Positions 58,301 to 64,000 of a DNA stretch of 64,000 nucleotides are shown here, piece by piece. The stretch covers positions 965,334 to 1,029,333 of the forward strand of contig JACEVL010000800.1 of assembly GCA_020284085.1 (NCBI GenBank). Reading direction: 5' to 3'. The translations under genes were made by a program, and so were the position numbers. How positions within the stretch are numbered: the stretch's first letter is position 1; the number at the start of each line of letters is the position of its first letter. This DNA is from Aporrectodea caliginosa. Its lineage: Eukaryota; Annelida; Clitellata; Crassiclitellata; Lumbricidae. The notes under the pieces are model-generated. The model saw only the letters and a list, made by a program, of their open reading frames with translations. It was not told the DNA's origin and did not search any database.

Positions 58301-61300
58301 GTATAGACTATAACTAGTTGAGTTGAGGTGATCTATAAATCGCCTAAAAGACGATACCCATCCACAGGCGATTTCCTTGTAGGTGTTGAGTATAGGCTAC
58401 GATATTTTAAGACTTAGACATCGATGCCATTCCCTCTGGTCACCCCGTTTATATAATTGATTACAGTTGATTATTACCAAGGTGTTGGTCAATCAGCTTA
58501 TAAGGTCAGAAGTTCACTGCGTTGAGAGAGCGCTGGGGAGACAGCTAAGGGCCTAAGGCACACGACGTCCTCTGCTTAATCTGCGATCATCGATGTCACG
58601 GTCAACTGACTTTATAAGAGAATCGATGATTGCATTCATCAATCATCGGTTCAGTGAATCTCAGAGTTCGGCCTTGCAATCTGTCGACGACTAAAAGTCT
58701 CAGAGGACGAATATTACGGTCGGCTGGTCAAGCGCATCAGCCAAAGCACACAGATTAGAATATCACTGGATGCACTACAAAATGGAGCACGAGCGAAGAA
58801 GGTTGCAGCAGTTCAGGAAGAAAATGTTCCACAGGAGGCCTATAGTTTGAACCTCTAAGCAGTATGAGAATTGTAGAAAAATTAACTGGGGGAGGGGCAG
58901 ACTTTGATCCCTGTGGTGTTTAGGTCTGCAAAGAAGACTTTACTGTGGAGTCCTAGGAAAGACTAGGGAGGTTGAATCCCCTCTAATCCCCCGGCAATTC
59001 TCACCCTGCCTCTAAGCAAAGCCCACAACGCTGTCTCTAGCTGCAAGAAAACATCATTTATTGGCAATCGCTGTTTGTTTGATTAATTAATTTGTTTCGG
59101 GGACCTTAGCCATCAGTTAGGACATGAAGCTTTAAATTTAGTTTGCGTGATGAGGCAGCAGAGCAAAGCCAACACAGGAGCAGAGTAGAGACTACCTTGC
59201 TTAACTGTCAACCCAGAATTATTGTCAAGTTTTGTGACAGTCTACTCTTAACTCGAAGTATATATACATCGGCCAATCTATTCGAGCAATGTAGTGACAG
59301 AAGCCAATTCTTACTATTTATGCTGTTAAATTAAAATGAAATACAAGATAATAGAGACCACTGTCATACTTCGAAGCCCAAGACATTCCTGTGCTCCTTG
59401 AATAACACCTTAATAAAATTTTAATTGCCTTAATGTGTTTTAGCTTACCTGGGCGACCTGTGTATGAATAGCACAAGTTGCAGCACCCAGGTGCCAAACA
59501 GCGAATGCAAGGATGCCGGAGACAACGCAGGGACGATGCGGTGTGGCTGTTCAGCCAATTACTACCGTTTTAATGATCAAAGCGACTCGCAGAACCAAAA
59601 CTACAAATGCGGTATGCAGTCAATTGCTGTTATTCAATAGGACTATTTGAATACGTGAGGTTGCAGGATCTTCATTAGAGTAGCCTGGCGATTGCGTACT
59701 TGATTTGATGTAGCGTCAGTGAACAAGCTGGTCTCTCTGACGTGGACGCTTTTGTGGGAGCTGAGAAATTTTCGAAAAGTTACATTACATTATATTTCAT
59801 TCAGTAGACATTGCAACTGCATCGTAAGAAACTTTCCCATTTTCCGTGCTATGCATAGCAATTTAACAAGATATTATGAGTAACCCACTCATAAAATCTA
59901 GAAAAACAAGAGGGTTGATGTATACACACATTTTATAAGCCAATCTGAGAACGAATCGATACAGACCTAACTCTTTTGATGGATATCTAAGTTTGAGCAA
60001 AGTAGTCCATATTAATCGTATCGTAAATCGTAATCTTCAAACTTCTAAAACGTCACTCGAAAGTCAAGCGCAGGGCACCAGCTTATTAACGATCGGTGCG
60101 CAGTGTTGTTCAGTAATTGAAATACATGTAATTGAATTACGTAATTCAATTACAATCTATGTCATTGTAATTGTAATTGAATTACATTTTAAGTCCAGTA
60201 ATTGTAATTGTATTTCAATTACAATATTGCATGTAATTTGTAATTGAATTAAGTGTCAATTACAAATTACTTTAATAAAAATCAAATAAGCTCTAACTTG
60301 TTTTAATAGATGATAATTGTAAATCGTATTTTGGATACCTGACAAACTTATAATACAATTGAATGCATATATTACAATTTACAGGTCATTGGTCTATTGG
60401 ATGTTTTAGTTTAAAAATAGAGTAGGTAATTAAAAAAATTATTGAAACTTTTTAAAATCATTTGCCAATTTGAAAGGAAAAATTGAAAAGTAATTGGTAA
60501 TTGAATTACAATCAAAATGTAATTGTAATTCAATTACTTTCACAATCAAGTAATTGTAATTGTAATTCAATTACATTTACAAGCATGTAATTGCAATTAT
60601 AATTGAATTACATTTGCAATGTAATTGATACAACACTGTCGGTGCGTCTAGTCAGAGGGGTTGTCCAAAAGAGTAGTCCGAGGGAGGTCCAAGTCCGGTT
60701 TCCAGAGGATCAGAGAGGGCACAGCAGACGTTAAGGTTGGTGTCTTTTAGGTCGAGGATTGGAAGGTACAGGATAAGGTGAGTCAGGGTAAGAGTTCTTG
60801 AAGAGGAGAGACTTTAGTTTCGAGTGGTAAGCCTTTGGGTAATGGATAGAGGAGCCTGAGGCAGATGATGGTGGATGATTGGCGATGATGGAGGAGGAAC
60901 CGAAAAGTGCGGAATTCAGGAGGTAGATCGTTCCAGAGACGTGGTGCAGTGTTGGATATTGCTCGGTTGGAGAAATGAGCATTAATCGGTGGTGGAGAAG
61001 GAGTGAGAACGGAAGATGATCGGGTAGAGCGGGCTTGCTGGATGGTAAAGAGTTCGATCTTAAGGGAAAGGTTGTTCGGTTATCAGATGGTCCGTGTGTC
61101 CGTGCTTAATTCGAAAGTTCCTTCTCCGTGTGAACCATGTCTTCGAAGAATTGGCCTATCTATAAATAAAGAAACTTAAGTATACTTATTGGCCAACCTG
61201 ACCTAGCCTCATCCTATAGATAAACTGATAAAATCTAAGTATGCTTTTAGTCGTTTATTATAAAATGTTTAAATAAATGCTCATTGAAATCTGATCAATG

Positions 61301-63682
61301 ACACGTGGCAATTCATTTCCACTTGACTTTTCAGCAAATGTTTGTGTATGATATGAATATGCCAATTCAACGAATGGCTCGTGAGTGAGGAAAGTGCGCT
61401 ATAGAAGCCCGCAGTGAGACCACAGTTGTGTATAATTTTGATCGTTTTCTGATTACAGGGAAAGTCCTGACTGGTGCCATCAACCCCAATTGTCAGACAT
61501 GCGAAGATAACGAAGGAACGTGCGTAGAAGACGCTGCGAAACCTAACGGCGTCTTCTGTGAATGTCAAATCTCTCGTTCAGGAGATAACTGTGAAAACAT
61601 TCATGGTCAGCCACAATAATTTAAACTCCTCAGTGAATGCATCGGTTCAATTAATTTATTATTTTAATTAAGCTATTGAATTCTACAGTCTACTGTCTCC
61701 CAGCCAGCAAATAAGCCATAGGTTAATTTGGGACTAACATTGTTCAAAGATAATTATTATGTGTGCCAGCTGAGCCATGAACACGAGCCTTTTTCTTTCA
61801 TTCAATTGCATTCATTCAGTAGGTATGTATGAAGTTCCCTACGCTACTACAAATTATTTTGAAACCTTTTCCCCCGGCAGATGTCGTTCTACTCGATTTA
61901 TTATGTCATTTAAATGTCAACTGAAGATTCACCTTTTAAATTCGCTTATCCACTATTTCAGCGAACTGACTTCTTTCTGGTCATTGACCGGAATGCAGTT
62001 TGATATGTTAGTGCCCCTTCGGCTGATGTGTATCATTCACCGGCGCTATATAAAGTTGCTAATTACAATGACTGTCTAACGAAAGACTTCACGGTCCAGT
62101 GACCCTTCAACCTCAGACTGTGACCTCCTTGATGAGGTGATGAACGGAATGTTGTAGATCTGATTTAGATCAGCAGACCTTAATCGGAAACTGGCGCAGT
62201 CTCCAGCTAGACCGGGTGTGACTGGGCTGCCGTATTGGAGCCGCATAGCATTCAGGTGGATAGATAGTAGGAGAAATGTTTGAAATTTTGTCGCTTTTTA
62301 TTTTTGCTGCTTTAGTTTACAGTGTCCATGCAATGTGTGTTATCGACACTCATTCTAGAACTGTGAGACTTTAAGCCTAAGCCAACGGCCCACACAATTA
62401 AAACGTAATTAGGACGTATAATATGTTATACTTATTGTTTCATTTTGTCGTTTGATGACAGTGAATGTCACGTGCAGCATGTCGACTATGAAGATCTGCT
62501 ACAGTCCTCATAAGAACGTCGACTTTGCCGACGGTTGGCGCATGTACACGGGTGCTCATCAAAGGATTCCTCAATGCCGTAGTATCACAGTTAATAATAC
62601 TAACCCGACATGTCAGGTGGGCAATCAAGAACTGGTTCTTTCTCTTAATGAGACGGAGATGGCAACCTGTGGAACAACATCCATCGCAGACGTGAGCCAT
62701 TGTCGTTATTAATATGTACCAAATGAAAGTATCTGCATAACTGCATGTGATATGATTTCATATGATATGAAATCGTAATCGTAATAACTCATTTACATAG
62801 CGTCCTGCAAGAAAACTACAGAGTTGCTCTAGACCATATAGCATTCAAAATGAATGATCTTCAATGGCAAAGAAAGGAAAAGAAGCTCATGTCGTAGGTT
62901 GCCTGGCAGCCTCAGCGGTACAGGATGAAGGGTGAACTAGAAGACTTGGTGATGCGGCCATGTTACGGCCAGGGACAGATGACATTGAAATACATCGCTC
63001 TCTAAGATGGGATGGAACACAATCTGCAAAGCAATTACGCACCAACAAGAGGATCTTAAACCCAGTAATGGTAAATTTATTTAAAAAGTCTCTTTCTGGC
63101 ATTAGCCAACTTCAATCTGTTTTAAATGCTGCAGTTCGGTTAATCGGTAGGAATCGAAAGTTCGGTCATATTTAAACTCCCATTCGGGTTGAGGTGCATT
63201 GGTTGTTCAAGCGAAGGAGAACAATGAGAAGACTTTCTTGAAGTGTCGCATATTTTTATTTATATAATTTAGTTAGATACACACTTACATAGTACACACA
63301 TACATACATACATACACACAAAGACAAAGAAACAAACACGTATACATACATACATACAAACATACACACTATCTAACCTAACATAAAATAACATACCAAA
63401 ATAAACACAACATTGCAAAACATGCCGTAATATTATTACCAAGTACATATACGGATTGAGTATGTTTCTTGCATTTATTTATATAGATCTACAAACTGCA
63501 ATTTCGGTATCATTGTTAAACGTTTCATAGGCTCACAATAAGAGATACATGAATAACATTGAGGTTGTGAAATTCGATCATTCCGACAATATCGTTGAAA
63601 ATGCAACGGCAATAGTTTTCAACGTCTACTGCTCATTCACCGCCTACCAAGACCAGACGTTTCAAGGAATTGGAGTCGGCAG
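55386..63682 (+). CDS. Secreted/membrane EGF-like and ZP-domain protein, 5' part of gene
   Basis: Predicted extracellular matrix or surface protein; ZP domains polymerise into filaments (family knowledge). Exons: coding part 55386-55584 (acceptor at 55371-55372), 59444-59611, 61459-61605, 62462-62691 and 63531-63682, all GT/AG and in frame. It starts MGKKMFVELRSW with hydrophobic segment FIVLALIVAIYSLF as signal peptide, then an APAPAPAPTVPVPGVPV stretch. Exon 2 has six cysteines (residues about 67-122) and exon 3 a second six-cysteine EGF-like module (CQTC...GTCVED...FCECQ). Exon 4 begins VNVTCSMSTMKICYSP and ends ELVLSLNETEMATCGTTS, and exon 5 contains ENATAIVFNVYCSF, the typical ZP-N layout. 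Each of the first three introns is phase 1, as for shuffled extracellular modules. About 298 residues are visible; the ZP-C half and any anchor lie beyond the right edge. The exact family is not recognised. Confidence 0.85.
55838..56628 (-). mobile_element. Deleted Tc1/mariner-type transposon (791 bp)
   Basis: Terminal inverted repeats CACGGTGATTCATTAAAAAA at both ends are flanked by TA (55836-55837 and 56629-56630). On the minus strand, a transposase remnant has FQQDSAPAHRA (second catalytic Asp region) and, after a frameshift, PPNSPDLNPVDYKIW (third acidic region). The N-terminal DNA-binding part and most of the catalytic core are missing. It lies in intron 1 of the EGF/ZP gene. Confidence 0.9.
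56638..56810. mobile_element. hAT-type MITE, CAGTGGCGTAAC family, copy 2 (173 bp)
   Basis: Tips CAGTGGCGTAACAAAGG and CTTCGTTACGCCACTG are flanked by the 8-bp duplication AGTTTGCT (56630-56637 and 56811-56818). Interior shared with 40881-41068, including 'tagtactgtgtaccactgaa'. It inserted within 10 bp of the right end of the mariner-type element; the first base of its target copy is the A of that element's TA. Confidence 0.88.
56900..57455 (+). pseudogene. LINE ORF2 C-terminal remnant and 3' end
   Basis: The frame beginning KRAARIISGNLSWTSSRAML resembles the 'QKRAARII' block of non-LTR reverse-transcriptase C-termini. After several hundred bases it ends in 'gcactatataaacttaataaataaataaa'. 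Frames are broken. It lies in intron 1 of the EGF/ZP gene. Confidence 0.6.
57470..57940. repeat. (ATAC)n/(ACAT)n microsatellites
   Basis: Two clusters (about 57475-57560 and 57720-57935) of ATAC/ACAT/ATGC words, separated by about 160 bp of unique AT-rich sequence. Confidence 0.85.
57941..59443. other. Rest of intron 1 of the EGF/ZP gene
   Basis: Contains a GCGCTATATAAAGAG LINE/SINE-type 3' end at about 58256-58272. No exon with matching phase was seen. Confidence 0.5.
59700..59800 (+). repeat. LINE 3'-end fragment
   Basis: 'gtgaacaagctggtctctctgacgtgg' through 'agttacattacatta' is a diverged copy of the 3' end found at 42940-43025 and 30766-30850. It lies in intron 2 of the EGF/ZP gene. 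Confidence 0.5.
60012..61075 (-). pseudogene. LINE 3' part with (TTACGA)n tail, copy 3, split by a hAT-type element
   Basis: The minus strand encodes LFKNSYPDSPYPVPS, preceded in a broken frame by LWND-type sequence. The 3' end with its TTACGA-like tail is at about 60015-60035. The segment is interrupted at 60093-60646 by a hAT-type insertion. It lies in intron 2 of the EGF/ZP gene. Confidence 0.75.
60101..60638. mobile_element. hAT-type element rich in TGTAATTGAATTACA words (538 bp)
   Basis: Tips CAGTGTTGTTCAGTAATTG and, right end on the minus strand, CAGTGTTGTATCAATTAC are flanked by the 8-bp duplication TCGGTGCG (60093-60100 and 60639-60646). The subterminal regions consist of clustered palindromic words such as GTAATTGAATTAC, and the middle is plain AT-rich. 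It is inserted into the LINE remnant. Confidence 0.88.
61800..62070 (+). pseudogene. LINE ORF2 C-terminal remnant and 3' end
   Basis: The frame reads YEVPYATTNYFETFSPGRCR, then IMSFKCQLKIHLLNS, matching the 'F....P' and 'FK.QLK..L' end of L2/CR1-like reverse transcriptase. It is followed by CACCGGCGCTATATAAAG. It lies in intron 3 of the EGF/ZP gene. Confidence 0.7.
62760..62850 (-). repeat. LINE/SINE 3' tail (GACGCTATGTAAATG plus TTACGA hexamers)
   Basis: On the minus strand, 'gacgctatgtaaatgagtta' is followed by TTACGATTACGATTTC, linking the GCGCTATATAAA-type end to the TTACGA tail. Confidence 0.5.
63085..63225 (+). pseudogene. LINE reverse-transcriptase fragment
   Basis: The frame reads ISQLQSVLNAAVRLIGRNRK and FGHI, then, after a stop, PIRVEVHWLFKRR. 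This is a decayed 'LQ.VLNAAARLI...RK.DHI.P.L..LHWLP' block of L2/CR1-like ORF2. It lies in intron 4 of the EGF/ZP gene. Confidence 0.8.
63290..63375. repeat. (CATA)n-type microsatellite
   Basis: CATA/CACA words just downstream of the LINE fragment. Another TATG run lies at 63955-63990. Confidence 0.85.
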
Positions 63683-64000
63683 GTAACAATTCAGCAGACT
63701 GAACAGTTTCAATGCAATGTCGTTGGCAATGGTTCAAGTCTTTTAGACTAATAGCTTAGGCCCTTATCATTATATATTTAGGCTCTAAATACGCATGCAT
63801 GTATGTATTCATGTATGTATGCATTTCTGCATGCTTGTATATGCATGCATATACGTTACGTATGCAGTTAACTCTTTATATAGCATCTAAAGTGCATACG
63901 AGCAATGGTCATCTAGCTCTCTGACAAGTTAAATCGTTATGAATGGTTGATGACATGCATCATGTATGTATGTATGTATGTATGTATGACTTGTATGTAT

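Overview
The window is eukaryotic, from an animal with motile cilia and most likely a marine invertebrate. Its genes are split into short exons with GT-AG introns. It carries an outer-dynein-arm docking gene, a metazoan-type PI5P 4-kinase gene and an EGF/ZP-domain secreted-protein gene. The rest is AT-rich and crowded with DNA transposons, LINE remnants, a tRNA-derived SINE family and microsatellites. I cannot name the species. No operon, CRISPR array, rRNA gene or functional tRNA gene is visible.

Layout. Positions 1-9300 (minus strand) hold the 5' two thirds of an ODAD2/ARMC4 gene: ten exons in continuous frame, 603 codons, running off the left edge. Its introns carry a SINE, hAT and Harbinger-type elements and an L2/CR1-like LINE remnant. 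Positions 9300-17400 hold a 1.2-kb hAT-type element with (GACTCG)n arrays, then a 5.6-kb minisatellite of about 240 copies of a 23-bp unit. The long apparent ORFs in that array come from the repeat and are not genes. Positions 17400-24300 hold no gene I can recognise. Positions 24302-30573 (minus strand) hold a complete eight-exon PIP4K2 gene of 403 codons.

Positions 30600-37000 (plus strand) hold a short multi-exon gene whose product I cannot firmly identify; a ciliary or sperm microtubule protein is possible. Positions 37000-52700 are mostly mobile DNA: nested pogo-like and hAT elements, a second Harbinger MITE, three hAT-type elements, a 5'-truncated LINE with endonuclease and reverse transcriptase, and a (TATG)n array. 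One isolated CUB-like exon sits near 46.1 kb. Positions 52700-64000 (plus strand) hold the 5' part of a secreted or membrane protein gene with a signal peptide, a Pro/Ala stretch, two cysteine-rich EGF-like modules and a ZP-N domain. It continues past the right edge, and its introns hold a mariner-type relic, a hAT MITE and LINE fragments.

Fifteen cut-and-paste elements can be delimited by terminal inverted repeats plus the target-site duplication expected for their superfamily: seven hAT-type (8-bp TSD), three Harbinger-type (TTA/TAA), two piggyBac-type (TTAA), and one each of mariner-type, pogo-type and a nested pair counted within these. I found no convincing undescribed biochemical system. 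The strongest unusual signals are the minisatellite, the catalogue of delimited elements, a 63-bp piggyBac-type micro-MITE, and a possible poison exon in PIP4K2.
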